A stretch of DNA of 64,000 nt from Aminobacter ciceronei (GCF_014138625.1 NZ_JACJHY010000013.1:1-64000); one strand, 5' to 3'; numbered from the stretch's first letter, positions 35,710 through 43,315 are shown. Translations and numbers: made by a program. The notes: generated by a model from the letters alone, not told the origin.

Positions 35710-35871
35710 GTGGGCAAGGAATTCTTCGCTGAATCGTATGGGGTGCGGCAGCCGTCTGCATCGCAGGAGCAAAGAAGCGCCGGAGTGCGGCAGCCCAACA
35801 ACACCCCTGGCCCACGACAACCCTCACCCTCCGCACCCGCAAAGCCAGCGCCGGCCAACCCGAAGAAGTAA
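35710..35871 (+). CDS. Small Pro-rich protein with GVRQP motifs (gene 1 of 3)
   Basis: A 53-residue protein with no known family. The start codon GTG 35710 follows GGGAGGAAGAAC, a good ribosome site; an ATG at 35650 in the same frame would add 20 residues. The motif GVRQP occurs at residues 11-15 and 25-29, with a variant GPRQP at 34-38, followed by a Pro/Ala/Lys tail (PSAPAKPAPANPKK). The three motif copies use different synonymous codons, so selection acts on the protein. The stop is 3 nt before gene 2. Confidence 0.6.
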   Translation: MGKEFFAESYGVRQPSASQEQRSAGVRQPNNTPGPRQPSPSAPAKPAPANPKK

Positions 35872-35874
35872 ACA

Positions 35875-36036
35875 ATGGCGAAGAGCAAGCGCCCCGCTTC
35901 AAAGAACGGCAAATCGCGAGTAGCGAGTGCTGCGGGAGCCCAGCTAGACTTGAAGGCTCGCGGAATGTCGATAGGCGTTCGACAACCTGCGGATCGCCGT
36001 GAAAAGCCGGCCAAGCCTCCAAAAGATGGCAAGTGA
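35875..36036 (+). CDS. Small basic protein with GVRQP motif (gene 2 of 3)
   Basis: A 53-residue, Lys/Arg-rich protein (starts MAKSKRPASKNGKSR, ends KPAKPPKDGK). GVRQP lies at residues 34-38, directly after an internal Met (MSIGVRQP). It begins 3 nt after the stop of gene 1, and its TGA overlaps the GTG start of gene 3 (GTGA), implying translational coupling. It shares only the motif and the basic, Pro-rich tail with gene 1. Function unknown. Confidence 0.6.
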   Translation: MAKSKRPASKNGKSRVASAAGAQLDLKARGMSIGVRQPADRREKPAKPPKDGK

Positions 36037-36578
36037 CGGGAATGTTCCGAGACGTTGAAAATCTGCGTTTCAATGCGCTTAGAAATGCGCTCTATCACAC
36101 GGCGAGACGACGTTTCTTTGAACTGTGGAACAGGATTTTCAATTTCGCGGTTGTCATGTTGGGTGCTGCGGCTGTCGGAGACTTGCTTAGCAAGTATGGC
36201 ATAGACCAGGTTCCTGTCGGCGTTGCTGTCGCTGCCGTAGGTGCCGCTCAATTAGTCTTTGATTTTGGTCGCTCGGCACGGGACCATCAGTCCCTTCAAC
36301 GAGACTACTACAATCTGCTGGCAGATATCGAACAGACCGTCGACCCCAGCGACGATAAATGCGCGGAGTGGCAAGCTAAGATGATCCGTTTCGCAGCGGA
36401 CGAACCTCCAACGTATCGAGCAGTCGACGCCAAGGCTTACAACGATGCAGCGGGTGCCCTGGAATTGGATAAAGGTCAGTTTCTTCGCATTCCCTGGTGG
36501 CATCTGCTTTTGCAATGGGTGTGGACTTTCAATGGTCACGGATACAAAAAAAGCTTCCAGGGTATGAGGCAGCAATAG
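36033..36578 (+). CDS. SLATT-like two-TM protein (gene 3 of 3)
   Basis: A 181-residue protein. The N-terminal helix (RDVENLRFNALRNALYHTARR) is followed by two TM segments (about residues 35-52, FNFAVVMLGAAAVGDLL, and about 60-77, PVGVAVAAVGAAQLVF) and a long cytosolic helical part (SARDHQSLQRDYYNLLADIE). This layout resembles SLATT domains, the two-TM proteins proposed as membrane effectors in nucleotide-signalling defence systems, and phage-associated relatives. GTG 36033 overlaps the stop of gene 2; ATG 36042 is an alternative. No nucleotide cyclase is nearby. The assignment rests on layout and residues only. Confidence 0.6.
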   Translation: MTGMFRDVENLRFNALRNALYHTARRRFFELWNRIFNFAVVMLGAAAVGDLLSKYGIDQVPVGVAVAAVGAAQLVFDFGRSARDHQSLQRDYYNLLADIEQTVDPSDDKCAEWQAKMIRFAADEPPTYRAVDAKAYNDAAGALELDKGQFLRIPWWHLLLQWVWTFNGHGYKKSFQGMRQQ

Positions 36579-36599
36579 CATCCGAATGATGACGGCGTT

Positions 36600-36931
36600 G
36601 AAACACAGAGCATCATCAGGCCGCCCTCGCCTTCATCATCCTGAATGTCTGTGTGGCCTCGCCGGCTATGGCAATGCCATGTACGTCGGCAGTGTCCGCA
36701 TTCTTGACGTCGACCTTGAACGCCCCACCGGTCGACCACGGCGCGCTTCCACGCTGCCCAATCAAACCCCGGCGAGCGCCCCCTGCCTAGGAAGTGTTTG
36801 CGCCACGTCGCCGACGACACCGTCTCCCATGGGATGCGATAGGCCACGTAGATCGCCACGGCGGCACGCACCAGCCCTACATCAGCCCATCCGAATTTGA
36901 TTTCCACGGCCGCCGCTGGCACTAAGCGCAA
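36600..36931 (-). pseudogene. RuvC-like phage resolvase fragment and adjoining phage-like sequence
   Basis: The minus-strand frame reads VAYRIPWETVSSATWRKHFL then GRGRS. WRKHF-LG-G is a hallmark of phage RuvC-like Holliday-junction nucleases. After this the frame degenerates, while another frame reads VDVKNADTADVHGIAIAGEA to a stop at 36612. No complete gene is present. Relic of phage origin, probably linked to the DnaB-like fragments. Confidence 0.4.
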
Positions 36932-36957
36932 TCATTCGCAGCGGGCCGCCTACACCG

Positions 36958-37833
36958 ATGACACAGCAAATCGTCACCAGCATCTATGGCGGCCTTGGCA
37001 ACCAGATGTTCCAGTTCGCCATGGGACGCGCCATGGCACGGCGCAGCCGGAGCGCGCTTGTGCTCGACACCAGGTGGTTCGACAGCTCGCCCTCGGTGAG
37101 CTTCCGGCTCGGCCATTTCAACATCGGCCCGGCCGTCACCTCAGGCACGCTGCCGCCACGGCGGAGGCAAGAGCGGCTGCGTTATTATCTCTGGCACGCG
37201 CTGGGGCGGTTCCCGACCCGGGTCAGGGAAAACGGCCTCGGCTTCGATGCCGGCATGCTTGTCCCGCGCAGCAATCTCTGGCTCGACGGCTATTGGCAGT
37301 CGCAGCGCTATTTCGCCGATTGCATCGACACCATCGCCAACGATTTCCGCATCGTCACGCCGCCCAGCCCGGACAACGCCAAACACCTCGCGGCCATCGC
37401 CGCCTGCCCGGCGATCTCGCTGCATGTCCGGCGCGGCGACTATCTTCTGCCGGAGAACCAGGCGCTGTTTGCCGCCTGCTCCAAGCAGTATTACGCCAAG
37501 GCCGTGGATCAGATGATCGCGAAGATGACGGAGGAGCCGGTCATCTATGTCTTCTCGGACGATCCCAGTTGGGCCCGCGACAACCTCGCCTTCCCGGTCG
37601 AGAAACGGGTGATGGGCCATAATGGCCGCGACGCCGACTATGAGGACATGCGCCTGATGAGCGCCTGCCGCCACCACATCATCGCCAATTCGAGCTTTTC
37701 CTGGTGGGGCGCCTGGCTCAACCCGTCGCCCGACAAGATCGTCATCGGGCCGGCGGCGTGGTTTGCCGATCCCACGGTCAGCAATCCCGACATCCTGCCC
37801 GATGGCTGGCTGCCCTTGTCCAATCAAGGCTGA
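36958..37833 (+). CDS. Alpha-1,2-fucosyltransferase, glycosyltransferase family 11
   Basis: A 291-residue GT11 enzyme. Hallmarks: N-terminal GGLGNQMFQFAMGRAMARR, the GDP-sugar site ISLHVRRGDYL (about residues 155-165), YVFSDDPSWAR, and near the C-terminus the HHIIANSSFSWWGAWLN segment. It adds fucose from GDP-fucose in alpha-1,2 linkage to a glycan, probably in surface polysaccharide or O-antigen. Gene order with FkbM suggests glycan decoration, but both could be isolated acquisitions. No clear ribosome site. Confidence 0.9.
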   Translation: MTQQIVTSIYGGLGNQMFQFAMGRAMARRSRSALVLDTRWFDSSPSVSFRLGHFNIGPAVTSGTLPPRRRQERLRYYLWHALGRFPTRVRENGLGFDAGMLVPRSNLWLDGYWQSQRYFADCIDTIANDFRIVTPPSPDNAKHLAAIAACPAISLHVRRGDYLLPENQALFAACSKQYYAKAVDQMIAKMTEEPVIYVFSDDPSWARDNLAFPVEKRVMGHNGRDADYEDMRLMSACRHHIIANSSFSWWGAWLNPSPDKIVIGPAAWFADPTVSNPDILPDGWLPLSNQG

Positions 37834-37896
37834 GCGCCAGGCCCGAGCACAAGGTTTGAGCACAAGGGCTGAGCAACCGCGTCCGGCCGCAGGCTC

Positions 37897-38496
37897 TCAG
37901 CCTTGCGGGACGATCGCCTTCAGCTCGGGGAATTTTTCGTCGAAGCGGGCGGCCCAGCGCTTGAGGCGCGGGCGGCCCTTTTCCCACTTGCCGGGGAAGC
38001 GCAGGTCGAGATAGCCGATCGCCGCCCTGAGCGCGATCTGGCCCGTGGTGATCGCCTTGGGCAGTTTCGGCGGATTGGCGTTGAGCAGGTCGAGCGAGCG
38101 CGTCACCTTCGACCACTGCTTGTCGATCCAGGGCTGGTGAATGATCTCTTCCGGACGCCCGCGGCGTTCGTAGACGATCGCGAGCAGGCAATCGCAGATG
38201 CCGTCGGCCAGCGCCTCCAGGCGTTCGGCATCGAGGCGCTTGTCGGCGTTGCGCGGGAACAGCTTGTTGCCGGACAGCCGGTTCAGATACTGGGTGATGA
38301 CGCGGCTGTCATAGATGCTCTGCCCGTCATCTGTGATCCAGACCGGGATCTTGCCGAGCGGATTGGCGTCGGTCAAAAGCGCCGGCTGCGGGCCGGTCTC
38401 GACGGTGACTGTTACAACCGGAATACCGGCATAAGCGGCCGCCATGCGGACCTTGCCGCTGTAGGGCGAAGCGGGAGAATAGAAAAGTTTCGGCAT
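37897..38496 (-). CDS. Glutathione S-transferase family protein
   Basis: A 199-residue protein with a GST N-domain (LFYSPASPYSGKVRMAAAYA, LGKIPVWITDDGQSIYDSRV with the cis-Pro and the Gln-Ser glutathione contact) and a helical C-domain (DGICDCLLAIVYERRGRPEE). The start at ATG 38496 follows GGGGACC; a longer start is unsupported. Serine S12 of the SPYSGKVR motif is the likely catalytic residue, as in many bacterial GSTs. Its substrate is unknown. Confidence 0.9.
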   Translation of the reverse strand: MPKLFYSPASPYSGKVRMAAAYAGIPVVTVTVETGPQPALLTDANPLGKIPVWITDDGQSIYDSRVITQYLNRLSGNKLFPRNADKRLDAERLEALADGICDCLLAIVYERRGRPEEIIHQPWIDKQWSKVTRSLDLLNANPPKLPKAITTGQIALRAAIGYLDLRFPGKWEKGRPRLKRWAARFDEKFPELKAIVPQG

Positions 38497-38606
38497 GGAG
38501 GTCCCCTTTTGCGCCGGCGACCATATCAGCACGTGCTGTTCCGGCAACATCCGGCTGCCGGAATCAGGGCGCCAGAATCGGAGTTCGCCAGAATGAGGGG
38601 CAAAAA

Positions 38607-39386
38607 TCAGCGGCCGCGCACCGGCGGCATCACCACCTTGTCGAGCCGGCAGGCGCGGCGGTCGATCTCGGGACAGGCGCGGAAGGCGAGATCCTTGCCC
38701 AGGCAGATGCGCAGCTCGCGCAGATAGCGCCTGTCGCAGGTCACCGCGACCGCATCAGCCGGCATATCGGGATTGGACTGCAGGAAGGCGCGCTCTGCCT
38801 GGCCGGGCGCCAGCGTGCGATAGCTGGCCAGGCTCTTGAATTCCTTTGGAATTTCGATTCTGTCGCGGGCCGCCCGCAAGACCTTGAAATAGTCGTCCTG
38901 GCCAAGCCCGCTGCAGGTGCCATGCTTGCGCCATTGATGGCGGATCAGGCCGGCCGAGGGGATCAGGTCGTAGAGGCCGCGCAGCCTGTCGCTTGATACG
39001 TCGCTGATGTTTGTCGGGCAGTTCTCGGGATAACCGCGCTCATATTGCGGCCACAGGCCATGCACGACGAAGCCATAGGGGCGGCCGGCGCGGCATTGCT
39101 GGCCGTTGGCCTGCTCACCCTCGGCCTCGCAATAGCTCGGCGACCAGGACAGAGCCAGCACATAGAAGTCGAACCCTTGTCCACGCGGGACAGCCGCCTG
39201 CTGCGCCCCAGTGGCAGGTTTGTCGGCAGCCCCGGTGGCGGGCTTGCCGGCAGGCGCGGTGACGGGCTTGTCGGCAGCCCCAGTTTCAGCCTTGTCGGCG
39301 GGTTGTGACTGCTCGGCCGGCGCACAGGCGGCCAGCAAGGCAAAGGCCGCAGCTGTCAGCGCGGCCTTTACGAAATTGCGGATCAT
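38607..39386 (-). CDS. Ribonuclease T2 family lipoprotein
   Basis: A 259-residue secreted protein. The N-terminal lipobox LLAAC (cysteine near residue 20) suggests a lipoprotein, followed by an Ala/Pro/Lys linker of repeated DKPxTGAA-like units (about residues 25-68) and the RNase T2 fold with both catalytic sites: CAS I FVVHGLWPQ and CAS II RHQWRKHGTC. It cleaves single-stranded RNA non-specifically in the envelope. The start at ATG 39386 gives a sensible signal peptide. Confidence 0.9.
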   Translation of the reverse strand: MIRNFVKAALTAAAFALLAACAPAEQSQPADKAETGAADKPVTAPAGKPATGAADKPATGAQQAAVPRGQGFDFYVLALSWSPSYCEAEGEQANGQQCRAGRPYGFVVHGLWPQYERGYPENCPTNISDVSSDRLRGLYDLIPSAGLIRHQWRKHGTCSGLGQDDYFKVLRAARDRIEIPKEFKSLASYRTLAPGQAERAFLQSNPDMPADAVAVTCDRRYLRELRICLGKDLAFRACPEIDRRACRLDKVVMPPVRGR

Positions 39387-39402
39387 GTCAGCCCGGCTCG
39401 CC

Positions 39403-39846
39403 TCAGCGCAGGACGCGGCAGCGGCCGTTATAGACATACCAGCGGTCGAAGCCCGAGACGCAGAACTCGACATTGTCGCCGATCGAGGCAAAGCCCATGC
39501 CCTCCTCGATCAGGTACCAGATGTCGCGGTCAGCACCATCGGACAGAACCACAGTCGCGCCGCAATAGCGGCGGCCGATCGGATGGTTCTCGTCGGCCGG
39601 CTCGTAGCGGTGCTCGTGGATGCGCTGGAAGTCGGTGATGGCAACCTGCGGCAGGTTCGGCACGTGGCGGACCTGATAGCTGAAGCGGCTGGTGATGCGG
39701 TTGAGCACGGCAGCGTTGCCGCAGATGCCCGGATCGGAATAGTCGGCGCCGACGGAGAGGTCGGCTGCCTGGGCGGAGCCCGCGCCCGACAGGGCCGTTC
39801 CGAGGCCGATCATGACGGCAAAGATGGTGCTGGCGACGCGACTCAT
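39403..39846 (-). CDS. Exported protein of unknown function
   Basis: A 147-residue protein with a signal peptide (about residues 1-27, ends AQA|ADLSV) and four cysteines in the mature part (GICGNAAVL, RYCGATVV, VEFCVSG, NGRCRVL), which suggests disulfides. C-terminal half IWYLIEEGMGFASIGDNVEF. The start at ATG 39846 follows GGGAACC. It lies between rlmJ and the RNase T2 gene. No known family. Confidence 0.72.
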   Translation of the reverse strand: MSRVASTIFAVMIGLGTALSGAGSAQAADLSVGADYSDPGICGNAAVLNRITSRFSYQVRHVPNLPQVAITDFQRIHEHRYEPADENHPIGRRYCGATVVLSDGADRDIWYLIEEGMGFASIGDNVEFCVSGFDRWYVYNGRCRVLR

Positions 39847-39899
39847 GGTTCCCACTCCAAGGCTTGTGGGGCGCAGTTTGCGGTGTCGCCGCTTCGCGG

Positions 39900-40760
39900 T
39901 CAAGAAGCGGAGTCTTCGCCCGCCAGCCACTCGACCGACCAGCGCGCGCCGGGGCCTTCGGCCAGCAGCTTGCCGAGCGCCGGCAGCATGGTGTTGAGCT
40001 CGCTTTCGAGCTGGTAAGGCGGGTTGACCACCACCATGCCGGTGCCGTCGAGCCGCGGCTCGGCCGAGGGCGGCCTGATGTAGAACTCGATGTCCATGAT
40101 CTTGGGGATGCCGGCATCGCCAAGCGCCTCACGGAACGCCGCCACCGCCTTACGGTCCTTGACCGGATACCACAAGGCGAATATGCCGCCCGGCCAGCGC
40201 CGGTGCGCCTTCTTCAGGCCCTCGACCAGCCGCTCGAACTCGCCGCCGATCTCGAAGGGCGGATCGACGAGCACCAGGCCGCGCTTTTCCTTGGGCGGCA
40301 GATGCGCGCCGAGCGCCAGCCAGCCGTCGAGCTCGGTGACGCGGGTCTGGAAGTCGCCTTCGAAGTGCTGGGCAAGCGTCCTTGCGTCCTCGGGGTGCAG
40401 TTCGATCGCCGACAGGCGGTCCTGCTTGCGCATGAGATGCCGCGCAATGACAGGCGAGCCGGGATAGCGCGAGATGCCGCCCTCTGCGTTGACGGCCTTG
40501 ACGGCGTCGAGATAGGGCGCCAGCAGAGCTGCGGCGTCAGCGGGCAATCGGGCCTCAATCAGGCGGCCGATGCCGTCATGCCACTCGCCCGTCTTTTCGG
40601 CCTCTTCCGATCCGAGGTCGTAGAGCCCGATGCCGGCATGGGTGTCGATGACGCGAAACGCCTTGTCCTTGCGCTTGAGATAGTCGACCAGCCGGGCGAG
40701 CACGGCGTGCTTGACCACGTCGGCAAAGTTTCCGGCATGATAGGCGTGGCGATAGTTCAT
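39900..40760 (-). CDS. rlmJ: 23S rRNA (adenine(2030)-N(6))-methyltransferase
   Basis: A 286-residue RlmJ. NYRHAYHAGNFADVVKHAVL is the family N-terminus (start ATG 40760), and GLVLVDPPFEIGGEFERLV holds the DPPF catalytic motif of N6-adenine methyltransferases. It methylates A2030 of free 23S rRNA. Its ATG overlaps the stop of the upstream membrane-protein gene (ATGA), so translation is probably coupled. Confidence 0.93.
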   Translation of the reverse strand: MNYRHAYHAGNFADVVKHAVLARLVDYLKRKDKAFRVIDTHAGIGLYDLGSEEAEKTGEWHDGIGRLIEARLPADAAALLAPYLDAVKAVNAEGGISRYPGSPVIARHLMRKQDRLSAIELHPEDARTLAQHFEGDFQTRVTELDGWLALGAHLPPKEKRGLVLVDPPFEIGGEFERLVEGLKKAHRRWPGGIFALWYPVKDRKAVAAFREALGDAGIPKIMDIEFYIRPPSAEPRLDGTGMVVVNPPYQLESELNTMLPALGKLLAEGPGARWSVEWLAGEDSAS

Positions 40761-41392
40761 GACCTGTCGGCGTCCCTGCCCCAACGCGGCGCAGGAGGCG
40801 GCGAATTGGGCGGCTGGGAATTGGGATTGTCGGGCCGGCTGTCCTTCTTGCGGCGCAAGGACAGCACCAGGCCGACAAAGCCTATGGCCATCAGCGACAG
40901 CCCGATCGGTTGCGCCCGCTGGTCGACCTCGAGGCCGCCCGACCGCAAGATGAGATCGACGCGCTGGATCTGGACGTTGTCGGCGTCGCCCTGCTCGATG
41001 ACGAAGCGATAGCTGCCCGGCTGGACTTCGCGGATCAGCCCGGCATCGTCGCGGAACACCGGGTCGGGCAATTGCGGGCTGCGCTCGCGCGGCGTGGTGT
41101 CGTAAAAATTCAGCGCCTCGGCCAGCACGGTCTGGCCGCGCGTCGAGGCGGTGATGGTCAAGACGGCACTTGCCGGATTGACCTGCGGCGGCGCCAGCGT
41201 GGTCAGATCCACCAGCACACGCACCGGCGCATCGCTCGACGCCAGCGCGACCTCGACCGGACGATAGCCGCCCGACCGGTCATAGGCGCGGTAAGTGCCG
41301 ATCTCGCGGCCGGCAAAATTGGTCGCCGCCCAGGGATAGAGGATGCCAAGCGCGGTGCCGGCAAGCAGGATGATCAGAAACAGGAACCGCAT
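40757..41392 (-). CDS. Membrane-anchored protein of unknown function
   Basis: A 211-residue protein: N-terminal anchor (about residues 1-22, FLFLIILLAGTALGILYP), a beta-rich periplasmic domain (about residues 30-165), and a C-terminal TM (LSLMAIGFVGLVLSL) with a basic, Pro/Asn-rich cytosolic tail. No known family. Four-base overlap with rlmJ. Confidence 0.7.
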   Translation of the reverse strand: MRFLFLIILLAGTALGILYPWAATNFAGREIGTYRAYDRSGGYRPVEVALASSDAPVRVLVDLTTLAPPQVNPASAVLTITASTRGQTVLAEALNFYDTTPRERSPQLPDPVFRDDAGLIREVQPGSYRFVIEQGDADNVQIQRVDLILRSGGLEVDQRAQPIGLSLMAIGFVGLVLSLRRKKDSRPDNPNSQPPNSPPPAPRWGRDADRS

Positions 41393-41449
41393 GTCGCTCG
41401 TTACTCTGGACCGAAACAGCAATCGCCCCGACCGGACGATTTTTTCGTA

Positions 41450-42130
41450 CTACGGCTTTTGCGGCGTGGCGGAAAGGGTCGCCCGGCCATTGGAGGCTAC
41501 TTCCCGCTCCATCTCGTCGAGCAGCATGTCGAGGCCGAGGTCGAAGGTCTTGTCGAAGGCGACCACGCTGAAGAACGGGCCGGCCGCAGCGACGTTGGGA
41601 TAATCACGGCGCAGCTGCTCGTCATCGACAGTGGTCACCGCCGAGGCGCCCCTGGCGTAGCCTGCCGTCTCGTCGAGGATCGCCCCCATCAGGTAATAAC
41701 CGACCGCGCGGAACAGCCGGGCGGCGCGCTCCTTGCCGAAGCCGCCATCCTCGAACACGCCGAGCACGCCGTCGAGCCAGGCCAGGCATTTGGGCGAATT
41801 CATGCGGTAGGTGACGAGGAACGGCGCGAAGGCCGGATGCGCCCGCCCGATGGCGCGGAAGTCGCCCATGACAGCCCGTGCCCGCTGCCGCCAGGGCAGT
41901 TCACGCGGCGGGATCTGCAACTCGCCGACCAGCCTTTCGACCAGCGCCTCGAACAGATGCGCCTGCGAGGCGTAGTGATGGTAGATGCTCATCGCCTCGC
42001 AACCGAGCGCCTGCGCCAGCTTGCGCATCGAAAAGCCGCCCATGCCCTCACGCTCGATGACCTCGAAGGCGGCCCGCTCGATCATGTCGCGCGACAGCTT
42101 CGCTCGCTTTTTGTTGATCGCCCTGTCCAT
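41450..42130 (-). CDS. TetR family transcriptional regulator
   Basis: A 226-residue TetR protein. The HTH is near residues 25-60 (GGFSMRKLAQALGCEAMSIYHHYASQ), and a large C-terminal ligand domain follows (TetR_C-like, LDETAGYARGASAV). The start ATG 42130 is preferred, since the longer reading would begin inside the operator. It is divergent from the AhpD-like gene, and the intergenic region holds two copies of a 13-bp palindrome, so this protein is the likely repressor. Confidence 0.9.
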   Translation of the reverse strand: MDRAINKKRAKLSRDMIERAAFEVIEREGMGGFSMRKLAQALGCEAMSIYHHYASQAHLFEALVERLVGELQIPPRELPWRQRARAVMGDFRAIGRAHPAFAPFLVTYRMNSPKCLAWLDGVLGVFEDGGFGKERAARLFRAVGYYLMGAILDETAGYARGASAVTTVDDEQLRRDYPNVAAAGPFFSVVAFDKTFDLGLDMLLDEMEREVASNGRATLSATPQKP

Positions 42131-42146
42131 CCGCTCGCCTTGACAA

Positions 42147-42190
42147 CTTACAGTGTAAGGATCATCAATTCGCATACCTTACACCGTAAG
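42147..42190. promoter_or_regulatory. Two 13-bp palindromes, probable TetR operators
   Basis: CTTACAGTGTAAG (42147-42159, perfect) and CTTACACCGTAAG (42178-42190) are 31 bp apart centre to centre, about three helical turns. They lie between the TetR gene and the AhpD-like gene. A TTGACA at 42140-42145 adjoins the first copy. Confidence 0.78.
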
Positions 42191-42216
42191 GGGAAATTGA
42201 TCCAGAGGAGGAAGTC

Positions 42217-42705
42217 ATGCCCGCATATGCATCCATCTTCGCCTCGTTCCGCCGCTCGATGACGGTCCTGGCCGGTACAGCTAGCCTTGCCATCTCGCTT
42301 GCCGCAATGCCCCTGCCCGCTGTTGCCGACGACTATGACGCGACAGTCAAGGACATCCAGAAGACGATGGGCACAGTGCCCGCCTTCATCAAACAGTTCC
42401 CCAAAGCGGGTCTGCCCGGCGCATGGGCGGAACTGAAGGCCATCGAGCTCAGCGACAAGACCGCCCTGCCGCCGAAGACCAAGGCGCTGATCTCGCTCGC
42501 GGTGGCCGCACAGATCCCGTGCAGCTACTGCATCTGGGCCGACACTGAGAGCGCCAAACAGGCGGGTGCTTCGCCGGAAGAGATCCAGGAAGCCGTCGCC
42601 ATGGCGGCGCTGACACGCCACTGGAGCACCATCTTCAACGGCATGCAGGTCGATTTCGAGACCTTCAAGAAGGATCTTGGCGGCGAGATGAGCGCTGCCA
42701 AGTAA
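42217..42705 (+). CDS. Exported carboxymuconolactone decarboxylase (AhpD-like) protein
   Basis: A 162-residue protein. A signal-like hydrophobic N-terminus (about residues 16-38, ends AVADD) precedes an AhpD/CMD helical domain with the redox motif CSYC in IPCSYCIWAD and the conserved histidine region LTRHWSTIFNG. AhpD-type enzymes reduce disulfides or peroxides, or act on gamma-carboxymuconolactone. Export of an AhpD-like protein is unusual. Probably repressed by the divergent TetR. An RBS, GAGGAGG, precedes ATG 42217. Confidence 0.82.
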   Translation: MPAYASIFASFRRSMTVLAGTASLAISLAAMPLPAVADDYDATVKDIQKTMGTVPAFIKQFPKAGLPGAWAELKAIELSDKTALPPKTKALISLAVAAQIPCSYCIWADTESAKQAGASPEEIQEAVAMAALTRHWSTIFNGMQVDFETFKKDLGGEMSAAK

Positions 42706-42724
42706 CCTACCGGCTTCGGCAGCG

Positions 42725-42758
42725 GCGCGGCGGCCCGTCAGGTGCGCCGCGCTTTTTT
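42725..42758 (+). terminator. Rho-independent terminator after the AhpD-like gene
   Basis: GCGCGGCG (42725-42732) pairs with CGCCGCGC (42745-42752), followed by six T. It lies 20 bp past the stop codon and faces the convergent holC gene. Confidence 0.88.
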
Positions 42759-42780
42759 GTGCGCCGCGCCCGCCTGGCCG

Positions 42781-43230
42781 TCAGGCCTTGCGCTCCCAGC
42801 GCTTGTCGGCACCCTGCTGCCAGTAGGTCACCGTGTGGCCGCCCGATTTCATCGTCTTCCAGTGTTCCCTCGCCCCTTCGAGCTGGGCGGCATCGTGGCC
42901 GTCGAACAGGAACACCGCCCGCTGATAGGGCGTGATGTCGGGCGGCGCAGCACCATCGACGAGGAATCGGATCTCGGCGGCGTTGGCATTGGCTTCCGTC
43001 ACCGTCAGCACCACCGGCTGGTCGGCGGCGTGCGCCTCGCGGTCGCTACCGTGGGCGAGAAACGAATCGTCGCGGAAAGTCCACAGATGCTGGTCGAGGG
43101 CGTCGCGGCGCTCTTCGCTGCCACACTGCACCACCGCCTTCCAGCCGCGCTGCAGACTGCGCTCGAGCAGGCCCGGCAAGGCATCCTCGAGCGTCGATTC
43201 GGTCAGGTGGTAGAAAAGGACTTCAGCCAT
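42781..43230 (-). CDS. holC: DNA polymerase III subunit chi
   Basis: A 149-residue HolC: VLFYHLTESTLEDALPGLLE at the N-terminus, GWKAVVQCGSEERRDALDQHLWTF (split here), and VFLFDGHDAAQLEGAREHW at the C-terminus. It links the clamp-loader to SSB in the replisome. pepA lies upstream, 86 bp away, as is usual. A strong hairpin separates the two. Confidence 0.94.
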   Translation of the reverse strand: MAEVLFYHLTESTLEDALPGLLERSLQRGWKAVVQCGSEERRDALDQHLWTFRDDSFLAHGSDREAHAADQPVVLTVTEANANAAEIRFLVDGAAPPDITPYQRAVFLFDGHDAAQLEGAREHWKTMKSGGHTVTYWQQGADKRWERKA

Positions 43231-43271
43231 GAGGCAATGCTATGCCCCAATTCCAGTCGCGGGTGAAGCTT

Positions 43272-43306
43272 CCAGGCAACCGCGCTGACGAGGCGCGGTT
43301 GCCTGG
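43272..43306 (-). repeat. 14-bp perfect hairpin between pepA and holC
   Basis: CCAGGCAACCGCGC (43272-43285) is the exact reverse complement of GCGCGGTTGCCTGG (43293-43306), with a 7-nt loop. On the minus strand no T-run follows, so it may set the pepA:holC ratio or stabilise the pepA mRNA end rather than terminate fully. Confidence 0.6.
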
Positions 43307-43315
43307 GCTTCGGCC

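Noticed and set aside
35400-36251. Minus-strand 283-codon frame over the GVRQP operon, with repeated CRTP motifs
   Set aside because: The repeated motif is only the complement of the GVRQP codons. The plus-strand genes have ribosome sites, synonymous motif variation and overlapping start-stop coupling, while the minus frame has none.
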